From Propionivibrio sp. (lineage in GTDB: Bacteria > Pseudomonadota > Gammaproteobacteria > Burkholderiales > Rhodocyclaceae), in assembly GCF_029255185.1 (NCBI RefSeq), contig NZ_JAPUVO010000086.1:1-64000 (forward strand): DNA of 64,000 nt. Reading direction: 5' to 3'. The position numbers and the translations under genes are program-made. Shown here one piece after another: positions 21,565 to 33,700 of this stretch. How positions within the stretch are numbered: position 1 is the stretch's first letter; each line of letters opens with the position of its first letter. The notes beneath the pieces are model-generated. The model was not told the DNA's origin. It worked only from the letters and a program-made list of their open reading frames with translations, and ran no database searches.

Positions 21565-21884
21565 ACATCGATCATTACACCTACCGCGTGACGTGGTCAC
21601 AGGAAGACCGCGAGCATGTCGGCTTATGCGCTGAGTTTCCGTCTTTGTCCTGGCTTGCACCGACACCCGAGAAAGCGCTTGCCGGTATCCGTCGCGTCAT
21701 CTCCGAGGTTGTGGTCGACATGCAAGGTGCGGGAGAGGCCATTCCTGAGGCACTGGCTGAAAAAAAATACAGTGGACGCTTCATTGTTCGCGTTCCTTCG
21801 CTTGTGCACCGGGCACTGGCGACCGAGGCGGCCGAACAGGGCGTGAGCATCAACCGTCTGGTATCCGCGAAACTGGCAGTCTGA
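21561..21884 (+). CDS. hicB: HicB-type antitoxin
   Basis: A 107-residue protein with an N-terminal HicB fold (YRVTWSQEDREHVGLCAEFP, then a PEKALAGIRRVI segment) and a C-terminal DNA-binding helix pair (FIVRVPSLVHRALATEAAEQ) of ribbon-helix-helix type. It should neutralise the upstream toxin and autoregulate the operon. GAGGTGAAGCC before the ATG provides the ribosome binding site. Confidence 0.8.
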   Translation: MNIDHYTYRVTWSQEDREHVGLCAEFPSLSWLAPTPEKALAGIRRVISEVVVDMQGAGEAIPEALAEKKYSGRFIVRVPSLVHRALATEAAEQGVSINRLVSAKLAV

Positions 21885-22194
21885 ATCGCAGCCTTAAGGT
21901 GGCTGATTGACGATTGGCCATCAGCCCGCAATCTCTGCATCGGCGGCTTCCATCGGCAGCGCGATGCGCGAGCGTGACACCAGCGTAAATCCCATCTCGG
22001 TCGCGGCCTTAGTCATGATCTGGGCCTGCTTGTTCGCAATGGCCAGGTAAGGCGACTGCATCGGTACGCCGGTGTTGGGCGCCTTGACCGCGGCGCCACT
22101 CGCCCCGTGAGCCGGCCACGCACAACGCCGCTGGCCCTACGCAATCCGCTGCTGACCTGGCGCCTGATGCTGTTGATGCGCTAAGCTTGAGCCC
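21885..22194. other. Gene-poor stretch with phage and host gene debris
   Basis: About 310 bases between hicB and cbiX without an intact gene. It holds the terminase remnant described separately (21921-22110, reverse strand). On the forward strand a startless frame ends ALRNPLLTWRLMLLMR with TAA at about 22188, possibly the tail of a truncated membrane protein. This points to a past deletion or prophage loss. Confidence 0.4.
21921..22110 (-). pseudogene. Remnant of phage terminase small subunit (P27 family)
   Basis: Reverse-strand reading gives GVPMQSPYLAIANKQAQIM followed by TKAATEMGFTLVSRSRIALP and a TGA at 21921. This matches the conserved C terminus of P27-type terminase small subunits. 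No start or N-terminal half is present, so it is a decayed prophage relic next to hicAB. Confidence 0.6.
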
Positions 22195-22566
22195 ATGTCA
22201 AAAACAGCCCTTGTCCTCTTTGCCCACGGCGCTCGCGACCCCGAGTGGGCCTCACCCCTGCGGCGTGTTTGCGCGGCGGTACGCGCAAAGTCTCCCGAAC
22301 TGCGCATTGAATCCGCTTTTCTTGAATTCATGACACCGAATCTGCGCGATAGTGTTGAAGCGTTGGTTGGCGACGGTTTTGAGCGCATTGTCATATTACC
22401 GATGTTCATCGCCCAGGGGGGCCATCTTAAGCACGACGTGCCGCTACTGCTTGAAGAATTGCGCACGCTTCATCCGCAGGTTCGCTTTGATCTGACCTGC
22501 GCAGTTGGCGAAGCGGAAAGCATTGTGCAGGCCATGGCGGCACATGTGCTGGCATTAGCCGGCTAA
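22195..22566 (+). CDS. cbiX: CbiX/SirB-type sirohydrochlorin chelatase
   Basis: A single-domain chelatase of 123 residues (half the length of the duplicated CbiK/SirB forms). It begins KTALVLFAHGARDPEWASPL with the metal-binding histidine in FAHGARD, and the second histidine region is FIAQGGHLKHDVP. It would insert Co or Fe into sirohydrochlorin for cobalamin or siroheme. No other tetrapyrrole genes are nearby. Confidence 0.85.
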   Translation: MSKTALVLFAHGARDPEWASPLRRVCAAVRAKSPELRIESAFLEFMTPNLRDSVEALVGDGFERIVILPMFIAQGGHLKHDVPLLLEELRTLHPQVRFDLTCAVGEAESIVQAMAAHVLALAG

Positions 22567-22579
22567 CGCCTATCGACCA

Positions 22580-24841
<2,262 letters not shown>

Positions 24842-24853
<12 letters not shown>

Positions 24854-24970
24854 ACACTAAAGCATTGAACTTTGTTATAAAATAACGACTTACGAAGATT
24901 TTTAACTGATTTTCTGGCACAAATTTCTTGAACGCGGCACAAATTTGGCACAAATTTTTTTCTTTGTGCC
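24842..24970. repeat. attL: core and integrase arm-site cluster
   Basis: The core TTGTTGAAGCGA lies at 24842-24853, inside the rarA codons for Arg-Phe-Asn-Lys. Inside the element follow three direct copies of GGCACAAATTT at 24916, 24936 and 24947 and an inverted TTTGTGCC at 24963-24970. Spacings of 20 and 11 bases put sites on one DNA face. The same octamer recurs at the other end (60005-60033), the pattern of arm-type binding sites for a tyrosine recombinase. Confidence 0.75.
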
Positions 24971-25033
24971 GTTCCAGCTTTGAGCATTCTGTGGCCGTGC
25001 ATATTTGCAGCCACACCACACGGAGAAATTCGC

Positions 25034-26305
25034 ATGTCCGTCTATACCGTTGAGTATTCCCGCAAGAACCCAGAGACCAAGCGGAACATCACAGTAGTCA
25101 AATACCGCGCCCAGGTAAAGCACAACGGCAAGGCGCATACCAAGCTGTTTGACACCGAGCGAGAAGCCAAGGACTGGGAGGCCCAGAAGGAAAAAGAGCT
25201 ATCGGGCATGGCTACAGTAGAGAACCTGATCACCGAAGCGAACAAGATCACCATGAGAATGCTCTTGGCGGAGCACTTCAAACAACACCTGTCCAAACAG
25301 AGCCCCAACTCCTACAAGACCAATCAAAATCGCAGTCTGCGAGCTATTCCTGAGTTCAAAATTCCCTACGAGCTCATTCACAAGCGGATCAACAAGTACA
25401 AGTACAGCAAAACGATTGTGCAGGCAATCATTGAGCAGACCCAAAAAGATTCCTTTGACTACATGAAAGACGGAATTCCGTTTGGGGACTTTTTTGTTGA
25501 AACCGTGGATATGCAGCTCATCCTTGCTTACATCAAGGCAAGGAAGGTAAAGGCTAACACCCTACTTCGGGAGCTTTCCACCATTTCTGGTGCCTTCACG
25601 CATGCCTACAAATACTTCACTGAATTTGAAGATGGTCTTGAAAACCCCATCAAAAAACTTCCCCGAAACGAGAAGCCAAAACCTGACAACAGCAGAAGAA
25701 CAATCATCAATGAAGAACAGACATTGAAGATTGCAGAATATCTGAACATGAAGGCAAACCAAGAGCCTTACTATTGCTTTATCCAGTGCATCTATTCAGG
25801 TTGTCGCCGTGTTGAATGTCTTTCAATGGAATGGGAAAACATTGACTGGAAAAATCAGACTGTCTTGATCCCAAAGACGAAAAACGGAAAACCCCGTGAC
25901 ATCCCCATTGAGCCTTCTTTCCTTGCATACCTGAACGAACGAAGGAAGGAAAAAGGCAAAGTGTTCAAGCTGACCTACTTCAACATGCGTGCTTACTGGG
26001 TTGAAGCAACAAAGCAACTTGGCTACTACGACAATGAAAGAGAACGGCTTTACTTCCACGACACCAGAAGGACTGCCATCACTAACAATCTGCGACAAGC
26101 CGAAGGCAACAACTTCAAGCTTGCCAAGGTCTTCGGTTTGAAGACGACCGAGATTGAAAAGCAGAAAACTGCCATTGATCAAGATCTGTCAGGCATCATC
26201 CGCAAGCTACAAAATGGCGAGAAGCTGACACCCAAGGAAATCAGCTTGCTGGCAGGTCACAGCAGCACCAATGTGACTAACGACACTTACAACGCAGACA
26301 GGTGA
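25034..26305 (+). CDS. int: Tyrosine recombinase/integrase
   Basis: A 423-residue phage-type integrase. The N-terminal arm-binding domain (TVEYSRKN...VKYRAQVKHNGKAHTK) and SAM-like core-binding domain precede the catalytic domain, where all residues are visible: Arg in SGCRRVECLSMEW, Lys in PKTKNGKPRDIPI, HDTRRTA (His-x-x-Arg), the second His in LAGHSSTNVT and nucleophile Tyr in NDTYNADR. The start at 25034 follows GGAGAAATTCGC; the longer open frame from 24980 overlaps the arm sites. Position and orientation mark the left end of the element. No excisionase gene was recognised. Confidence 0.93.
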   Translation: MSVYTVEYSRKNPETKRNITVVKYRAQVKHNGKAHTKLFDTEREAKDWEAQKEKELSGMATVENLITEANKITMRMLLAEHFKQHLSKQSPNSYKTNQNRSLRAIPEFKIPYELIHKRINKYKYSKTIVQAIIEQTQKDSFDYMKDGIPFGDFFVETVDMQLILAYIKARKVKANTLLRELSTISGAFTHAYKYFTEFEDGLENPIKKLPRNEKPKPDNSRRTIINEEQTLKIAEYLNMKANQEPYYCFIQCIYSGCRRVECLSMEWENIDWKNQTVLIPKTKNGKPRDIPIEPSFLAYLNERRKEKGKVFKLTYFNMRAYWVEATKQLGYYDNERERLYFHDTRRTAITNNLRQAEGNNFKLAKVFGLKTTEIEKQKTAIDQDLSGIIRKLQNGEKLTPKEISLLAGHSSTNVTNDTYNADR

Positions 26306-26365
26306 TGCCTGTCCTGAATGAAGAACTTTTTTTGGCAAAGAAAATCAACAGGAAGATGAAACAAT

Positions 26366-27028
26366 ATGACTACAAAACTAATTCTCGTTGACTACGAAAA
26401 CATCCAGAAGATTGACCTTTCTGTACTGGACGAAACTTACAAAGCCATCGTCTTTGTGGGAGCCAAACAGAATCCGCCCAAAGCATCCAAACAGAAGGCT
26501 ACTGCCCACCGCTTCAGTCGCGTAGACTTTCACAAGATTGATGGCACAGGCAAGAATGCTTTGGACTTCCATATTGCATTTCAGCTTGGCCGCACAATTG
26601 AGACCGATCCGTCCACAGAGTGCTTTGTTCTTTCAAACGACAAGGGCTTTGATCCCCTTCTGTCTCATTTGAACAAGAACGGGTTGAAATGCCGTCGCAT
26701 CGGAAGCGTAAACGAGCTCGCAACCCAGCCCATTTACACGGCACCAAAGGCAGACGATGTGGTTTGCAATAGGTGTGGAAAGGCCAGCACAATTGAGCAT
26801 CATGGCGGACGCTGGTGCACAAACTGTGGTTGCTTTGCCAGTCCAGCAGACCCCAAAAAACTACCATCCCGCCAAGCAAATTATCGTGAGCCACAAGTAC
26901 ATGATCACTACGACAGTCGGATCATGGCTGAATGTGGCTGGTGCCACCAGAGAACAGACATGACGGGTGGAATCTACGACGATGGTGAATGGATGTGTGG
27001 CAACTGCATCGCAAGGTATGCCAGTTGA
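26366..27028 (+). CDS. NYN/PIN-like ribonuclease with zinc ribbons
   Basis: A 220-residue protein. Residues 1-120 form a PIN-like (NYN) nuclease domain with acidic residues in the expected places: LVDYENIQ (Asp9), ALDFHIA (Asp67) and SNDKGFDPLL (Asp92, Asp96). The C-terminal half has two zinc ribbons (CNRCGK...CTNCGC and CGWCHQR...CGNC). Such proteins are usually metal-dependent RNases; a role in defence, addiction or RNA control of the element is possible. It follows int after 60 bases. Confidence 0.7.
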   Translation: MTTKLILVDYENIQKIDLSVLDETYKAIVFVGAKQNPPKASKQKATAHRFSRVDFHKIDGTGKNALDFHIAFQLGRTIETDPSTECFVLSNDKGFDPLLSHLNKNGLKCRRIGSVNELATQPIYTAPKADDVVCNRCGKASTIEHHGGRWCTNCGCFASPADPKKLPSRQANYREPQVHDHYDSRIMAECGWCHQRTDMTGGIYDDGEWMCGNCIARYAS

Positions 27029-27057
27029 GCCATTGGACATGCGAGAGTTACATAGAC

Positions 27058-27459
27058 ATGCTAAAAAAAATCTCATACGACCAATTGAACTCACGCCAAA
27101 AGGAAAACTACAACTTTCAAAAAGTTGCTGCACACCTTGCCGACTATGGCTTCAATTGCATGTGGCTCAATGATGACTGGCAAGGGGCAGACTTCATAGC
27201 CTGTCACATAGATGGCATCACCTTTTTGAAGGTCCAGCTAAAAGGTCGCCTGACCATTGACCAAAAATATGTGGACAAGGACATCTACATCACCTTCTGT
27301 GACGCTGGTGTTTGGTATCTTTATCCTCATGACAAGGTAAAAGATGAATTGCTTGCCGAAGGACTTATGGCAGGGTCCAAGTCATGGGAAAACGGTGGCT
27401 ATAGCTGGCCTTCACTGTCACGGCAAATTCAGAAGTTGATGGCTCCCTATGCTGTTTAA
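27058..27459 (+). CDS. Putative PD-(D/E)XK-fold protein
   Basis: A 133-residue protein. DDWQGADFIACHIDGITFLK followed by VQLKGRLTID resembles the PD-(D/E)XK nuclease core, with Asp in GADF and a Gln-x-Lys pair (QLK) in place of (D/E)XK, as in several resolvase-like and Mrr-like branches. A conserved Tyr/Trp-rich end follows. The ATG at 27058 is 30 bases after the NYN gene, so the two are probably co-transcribed. It converges on the Res gene 8 bases away. Catalytic activity is an inference. Confidence 0.5.
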   Translation: MLKKISYDQLNSRQKENYNFQKVAAHLADYGFNCMWLNDDWQGADFIACHIDGITFLKVQLKGRLTIDQKYVDKDIYITFCDAGVWYLYPHDKVKDELLAEGLMAGSKSWENGGYSWPSLSRQIQKLMAPYAV

Positions 27460-27467
27460 CAGACCAG

Positions 27468-30400
27468 CTACAGCACCCCAGTCCGTTCAAACATTTTCTT
27501 CAGGTAAGCCGGCCCACCTTCGTCCATGAAGAGAACATTCCGGTCTTCCAGTTCTTGTTGCTTGCAGGTCACATTCAGCAAATCACCAAAAGCCGTTCCA
27601 GACAGGATGAATGCGTTCAAGGTCAGCTTGGGGTCTCCCAGTTTTTCCTGAAGCACCTTCACTTCTTTGAATAGCCCCAACTTCGGATCGGTCAGGTTCA
27701 TCTGCCGAATGCCCTTCGGATCAATGAAGTTCAGGCACTGCTGCCCCGTTTCTTCATCAACCAGCCAGAGCAGGTAGTCAGGGTAAAAATTGCCCGCCAA
27801 GGCAAAACCCAACCCCTTGGCTTTGGTATCGGCGTTGCGCAACAGATAGAGACTTCGCTTACCGATGATCTGCTGCCCCAGTGGCGACTGGTAGAAGGCT
27901 TCCAGGTCCCGAACAAACTGGATTTCGCTGGGTGCATCAAAAGCAAGGGGACGCATTTTCAGCGGAACAGCCCCTTCAATGGCGAACAAGGGGTAATACA
28001 GGTGGCTGTCAAAACAGATCGCCACCATCTGGCCCGCATTCCACTGACTCGCTTCACCCAGCTTGCCATCCCGTACCAGCTCTTGAAGCACCTTCAGTTT
28101 TTTCTCGTAGGCTTCGCCGTCTTCGGTGTCTTCAATCTCAAACTGATAAACCTTGAGCAGCGTGTCATCGTCTTCCTTGACGGTCACGATGTCGTAAAAC
28201 TGCCCTTCATACGCGGATTTCAACGACTTGTAGAACCTGTCGGTGTAGTCCTGAAGCAGACGGATCAGAATTTCTTCCTGTTTGAGCACGTCGGCAAAGC
28301 CCCGAATACTCAGTTCAGATTTCGGGATGAACAGCGTGTACCAGTCATGCTGGTTCAGGCAAAAATCCATCAGACGAGCCCGGTCTAGTCGCAGGTTGCT
28401 CCAGCTCCGCAGTTGCTTGAACTCCTGCACCGCCAGGTAGATTCGGTCAAAGTCAAACAGCGCCATGGTTTCGCTGGCAATCTTGCCCATGTGCCGAATA
28501 TTGCCTTCAGGACCGACACTGCCCTTATCCTGACTGGCCAATGCTTCCAGCTTGGGATACAAGTCTAAGGTGATGTGGGCTTCCTTGATTTTGCCCGCAA
28601 ACTCAGCAGGCACTTCATAGAGCCACGGATAGACGGTACGCTTGAATCCCTTGATCTGGTTGTCCTTGTAGCCATCCTTCAGCGACAGGGTTTTGAGCTT
28701 GCTTTTCGGCAGATTGGGCCGAGTCTCAAAATCCAGTTCAATGATTTCGTCGCTTGGGGTGATCCCTTCTTCTTTCAGGTATTCCTTGAAAGCGGCCATG
28801 TAGCCCGCATTCACCCCAAAAATATTCAAGGTTTCCAAGCGTTCAAGGTGGGCACCTTTGGGCCGTTGGGCAGGAGTGCTGCGCTTGAGCGAGTAATCCC
28901 GCCCTTTCAGACGAACACCGCGCCCGAACAACTGGATGATCTGGGAACCTTCCCCCTTCCCCATGTTCAGCAGACCCATGGTGGAAACCCGCCAACTGCT
29001 CCAGCCTTCGGTGAATTTGCGAGAACCAATCAGGACATGCAACTCGCTGTCCTTGTTGTTCAGCGTCCCGAACACAGACCCGCCGAAGTCATCCGCTTCC
29101 GTGTCAAACAACGCCAGGTTTTCGGGCTTTTCGGCTTCCTTGAAAAAGCCTGCATCGTCGCCAATGTTGATCAGGCCGAACGGCTCAGACTCCCCCACCC
29201 GCAGGACCAACTCCCCCTTGCTGTTTTTGAGATTGACCACCTTCAGGCGCTGCTTGGCGTCAGCATTGAACAAGAGCTTCAGGATGCCGCTGTACACATC
29301 ATCCGCAGTGAAAGCCATCAACGGGGTGAAACGGTCATGGAAAATGTTGCGCCCCTTGCCGTCCAGCAAACGCGCCGTGTTAGCCAGCAAATCCTTCAGC
29401 CACAGCTTGGTTTTGGCTTCGTCGTTCAGGAACCCCGCAAAGAAACGCAGCACATTCAGGATGTCCGAATCTTCGCCCGATACCGTATTGCCGACGAACA
29501 CCCACAGGGGTTTTTCAATGTTGAAATCGGTCAGCTTGTCACGGTTCGCCCCCCACAGGTATTGCTGCTGGTAGAAGCTCAACAGGCAGGCCGTGAAGTA
29601 TTGACGGGCAATGTCTTCCTGGCTGTATTCGTCATCCTTCAGATTCAGGATGAGCGATTCCTTGCCGTAGCCGTCTTCGTAGAAAAACTTGTAGGAGTAG
29701 TCAAACAGAATGCTCTTGGCGTACACCTCACGGGTTGCCAAGGTGCGAGCCCGCCGCTTTTCTTCCGTGGTCAGTGTCAAAGCCTGCTTCTGTGACTCAT
29801 CCAGCTTCTTCAGGTTCGTGGTTTCGAAGAGAACTTTCGCCTTCTTCTTCATCGTCTCGGCTTCGGCTTTTTGCACGGTAAAACCCTTGGCTACCGCCTG
29901 ACCGAAGGTGGCGGAATACTCAAAGGCAAAACCACCCCGAACCAGCGTTTCACGGCGAGACATCCAGGCCCCGGCTGCGGTGCCCGTGCCACGGTGGCCT
30001 TCATCCACCAGCACCAGGTTTTTACCTTCAAAAGCTTCCACGGCAACGGTTTTGTCGCCCATTTCGTCGCCCAGCTTATTGATGTCAATGATCTCAATCG
30101 TGCCTTTGAAGACACCACTGCGATTCTTGTCAAACATGCGGCTGAAACCAAAACCCGACAAGTTCAGTTCAGCCAAGTGCTGGCGAGACAAGCCTTCATT
30201 CGGCGTGAGCAGAATGATCTTGTCGGGGTAGGCATCCTTGCCGTTCTGAAAGTAGTGCAGATACTGGCGAATATTCACATGCAACAGCAGGGTTTTGCCG
30301 CTACCCGTGGCATTCCAGAAGGCGAGCTTGTTCAGCTCGTCAGCCCCAAATGGCTGAAAGCGGTTATCCGCATCGGCCTGCTTGTTGTAGGTCTTCAGTT

Positions 30401-30773
30401 GCTCGTTCAGGCCATCCAGCAAGGCTTGGGGCTTGTTGAAATACCAGTCCAGATAAATCTCTGTGAAGAGCAGAGACAGATACTGGAAATACTTCATGTT
30501 GAGGACGGTGCCCTCAAGCTTGTTACGCCGTTCAGTGATGGCATTCCAGTGCTGGACAATGTTCAGGTCATAGCGACGAAGGTCTTGCTCGCTGAACCGA
30601 TCCACTTCAAACAAGTTCTGGGTGAGCTCATGGAAAAAGCCGGTTTGCCCATCGTCATCAATGCCTTCATGCCGATCTTCACCCAAGCGAATTTTCAGGC
30701 CGGAAAGACTGCCGCCCTTGAAGAAGCCTAACAACCACTGGTTAAGGACAAGCTGTTTGTGAAAGCTGGCCAT
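27468..30773 (-). CDS. Type III restriction Res-like helicase-nuclease
   Basis: A 1101-residue superfamily 2 protein. Walker A NATGSGKTLLLHVN near residue 152, DEAD-like box VLVDEGHRGTG near 256, the helicase C-terminal half with LIGSRKFTEGWSSWRV and RGVRLKGRDYS, and a C-terminal PD-(D/E)XK-like motif YPDYLLWL...NFIDPKG near 998-1014. This is the layout of the Res subunit of type III restriction enzymes, ATP-driven with endonuclease at the C terminus. The ATG at 30773 is two bases after the methylase stop. Third gene of the SNF2-Mod-Res operon. Confidence 0.85.
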   Translation of the reverse strand: MASFHKQLVLNQWLLGFFKGGSLSGLKIRLGEDRHEGIDDDGQTGFFHELTQNLFEVDRFSEQDLRRYDLNIVQHWNAITERRNKLEGTVLNMKYFQYLSLLFTEIYLDWYFNKPQALLDGLNEQLKTYNKQADADNRFQPFGADELNKLAFWNATGSGKTLLLHVNIRQYLHYFQNGKDAYPDKIILLTPNEGLSRQHLAELNLSGFGFSRMFDKNRSGVFKGTIEIIDINKLGDEMGDKTVAVEAFEGKNLVLVDEGHRGTGTAAGAWMSRRETLVRGGFAFEYSATFGQAVAKGFTVQKAEAETMKKKAKVLFETTNLKKLDESQKQALTLTTEEKRRARTLATREVYAKSILFDYSYKFFYEDGYGKESLILNLKDDEYSQEDIARQYFTACLLSFYQQQYLWGANRDKLTDFNIEKPLWVFVGNTVSGEDSDILNVLRFFAGFLNDEAKTKLWLKDLLANTARLLDGKGRNIFHDRFTPLMAFTADDVYSGILKLLFNADAKQRLKVVNLKNSKGELVLRVGESEPFGLINIGDDAGFFKEAEKPENLALFDTEADDFGGSVFGTLNNKDSELHVLIGSRKFTEGWSSWRVSTMGLLNMGKGEGSQIIQLFGRGVRLKGRDYSLKRSTPAQRPKGAHLERLETLNIFGVNAGYMAAFKEYLKEEGITPSDEIIELDFETRPNLPKSKLKTLSLKDGYKDNQIKGFKRTVYPWLYEVPAEFAGKIKEAHITLDLYPKLEALASQDKGSVGPEGNIRHMGKIASETMALFDFDRIYLAVQEFKQLRSWSNLRLDRARLMDFCLNQHDWYTLFIPKSELSIRGFADVLKQEEILIRLLQDYTDRFYKSLKSAYEGQFYDIVTVKEDDDTLLKVYQFEIEDTEDGEAYEKKLKVLQELVRDGKLGEASQWNAGQMVAICFDSHLYYPLFAIEGAVPLKMRPLAFDAPSEIQFVRDLEAFYQSPLGQQIIGKRSLYLLRNADTKAKGLGFALAGNFYPDYLLWLVDEETGQQCLNFIDPKGIRQMNLTDPKLGLFKEVKVLQEKLGDPKLTLNAFILSGTAFGDLLNVTCKQQELEDRNVLFMDEGGPAYLKKMFERTGVL

Positions 30774-30775
30774 GG

Positions 30776-33700
30776 TCAAGCTTCCGTGTTGAACATGCGG
30801 GACATGAATTCAGGTTCAATCTGGCGGATTTTCAGGGTTTTGGTGATGCCCCCTTCGGCTTCCGTGCTGGTGAAAACGGCAGGAATGTTGTGATCGCCAT
30901 TGATGTACACCACATCAAATTCACTGTCGGCAGGATTGATCGTCAATTTCTCACAGACTCGGTTCAGTTTTTCGTAGTCCAGCTTTTCAGCATCGCGCCA
31001 CAGAACAAGAGCCTTTTCGCCTGTAGGTAAAAAACCTTCAACAGCGACAAAACCGATCCCCATCTGCATGTCTATATGTCTGACCCGCAAGCCAATCAGA
31101 TAGTTGAAGGTTTCCACCAAGTCTATGGTTCGCTCTTCATAGGCTCCCGCCGAATCCACTGTGACCTTCAGCTTGCAATCAAATGGCTTCTTGAACTGAT
31201 CCACCGAGAGCAAAGAGCCACGACTTTCAATGTCCAGCATGTAGCGCAACAAGTATTCTTCCTTGGCATCAGCGGGTAAGGACTGAAGCAGGCTTTGCTG
31301 TGCTGCTGTTCGGGTCAGTTGCAGGTTATTTAGGGTGTCTTCGTAGCTTTCCAGCTTGACGACCTTAAAGGCATGAGAAATGCCCGCAGTGAGTGCTGTC
31401 GGCTTGCCCCCTTTCCAGTCGGGCGAGAAAACGACCTTCTGCATACGCGGCTTGATGACAGTATCAAAATATTCGCCCTGCTCAACCAGAACATATTTCC
31501 GGTTGCCCTTGTCTTCACGATTGACGGCAATCACGGCATGTCCCGTGCTACCTGAGCCACCAAAGCAGTCCAGCACGACACTATCCTTCTTCGCAGCATG
31601 AAGGATGAAGCGAGAGACAAATTTTGAGTGCTTTGGAGCAAGAAAGACACCAGAACGGTTAAACAAGCCATGTGTCTGCTTCTCGCCGTCGGAATAGTCT
31701 GAAAAGACACTCTTCCCCACATTGGTTTCGACTTCATGCAGCATTCGCTTGATGCGCGGCACCTTCTTTTCATCAGGCCCCCAAGCGATACGACCATCGC
31801 GGTCCAATGCCTTGAAACTCCGTTTATCTGGACTATCTTCGTCGTCTTCAAGAGCAAATTTCCAACCACTCTTTGGAATAACACAAGGCAAGCCAGTCAC
31901 AGGGTGAGTCGGTTGATACCAGCGCCAATTTTTGTGACTGGGATCATTCACAGTGGGAGACTGCTTGGTTGCAGGCATTGAAGCATCTCCTTCCTGCCAT
32001 ATCCATATTGCTGCCTTCAGTTCGCGAGCATCTTCTTCTGAAACGAGCCTTCCAGCCGCGTCCCGATATTCCGCTTTGCTGTAGTTGAAGAGCCCCTTCC
32101 AAGGATCATTTTTTTGTTCAGTATCCCAATCCAAACCATCGGCTTCAACTTGTTCTCGAAACTCAATTTGGTGCTGTTGGTAAAGCTGTCGGAGTTCTTT
32201 GATAATCACTTCAACAGGTGGGTATTCGGGGTTCAGACGAGCAACCAGCTCCATTACTTCAGCGAAGCCCGGTTTCGGCTCACGGAACATATCCTTGTCC
32301 TGTTCGGCGATCACTCGATTCTTCGCATAGACAAGGACATACTCATGATTGGTTGAGTAGTTGGGGGCTTGACTGTTGTTTGTGTTCATTGACCAGATGA
32401 GTTCTTCAATCTGATTGTCTTCACTGAAAACTTCAGTCAGGATGTGCTCAAGGTTCTGCCGTTCATGCTTATCAATACTGACGAAAATCGCAGCGTCTTG
32501 CGACATCAAGGGCGCAATCTTTTCCACCCTGTTGTGCATCATGGTGGCCCATGCCGAGTGCTTGAACGTGTTCTTGTAAGGTATGGCACTGCTTGTGGTG
32601 TTGTAGGGTGGATCAATGTAAACACACCGAATCTGCTCTTGATAGCGATCCTGCAACAAATTCAATGCTTGGAAATTATCAGAGTGGATCAACACGCCAT
32701 CCACCTTTTCATCCAGTCCATCTATGACAGCCAGCAGAGCGGCTTTGAATGCGCTGTCGTACAGTGCCGTATCAGCCATTAGATAAGGATGGGCCTTCAA
32801 GTAGCCAACACCTTGGGATTGGGCATCAGCTTCAATCATGCCCAGGTCCAGCCACTGCTGCCACTGTTTCTGGTTATCCGCGATTGCTTGGTAAAGCGTT
32901 TCTGGCAAACGATCAAGGGTTACACAGTAGTTCGTGCTAACCACAAATTTTTTCTTCAGCCAAAGTCGCTTTTGAAACTCTTCCAACTGACCCAAGAATG
33001 CAACCAAATCATGAGCAATGGCGCGAAGAGTCTGGATCAGGCGAAGTGATTTTTCAATGTCGGCGAATTTCTCGGCATCTTGCACATCGTCAAGGTGCAT
33101 GACTTCATTCTTGATGTAGAAATCCAGTTCCCGGCGCAGGAATGACCCCAAGTCTTTATGAACAAAGTAGTCCGCTGAATTCTTAGTGGTGTAGCTGGTC
33201 AGGCACTTTTCCAGCAGGGTTCTCTGGGGATTTTTTTCTGTTGGCTCTCTTTTGCTCAGGTCTAACCACCTTGCCGAGACGATAGGATCGGACAGTATCT
33301 TGCTCACCGCATCGCTTACAAGAGCATCCTGTTTTGAGCCTTTGGGCATGACTTTATAGTTAAAGCGAATGACGAGTTCACCATCCACTTCTTCCACAGG
33401 ATTGATCTCTTCTTGAATCTGTTCTCCATCAGCATCTACGACGGTGCGAGTGTGTGACTCAACAAGGACAAAGCGCCGCTCCTTATCGTTATCCTTGCGG
33501 TTGTCTTTGGCGGTATCCGCCGCTATCAAACGGAACTTGACCGTGCGATCGTCATCCAGCTTGAAGCCATAGTTGGAGAAGTTCTCACCGCTCTTGGTGT
33601 AATACTGGTCCTTATCAGCCCAATGAAGCACCACTTCTTCCCCAGCATAGGGAATGGCATAGGTATCGCCCTTGTAGCGCCGCTGGCTGATGAAGTCCCC

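Noticed and set aside
24980..25033. 18-codon N-terminal extension of the integrase
   Set aside because: The ribosome binding site GGAGAA before 25034 and the normal domain start there favour the shorter protein.
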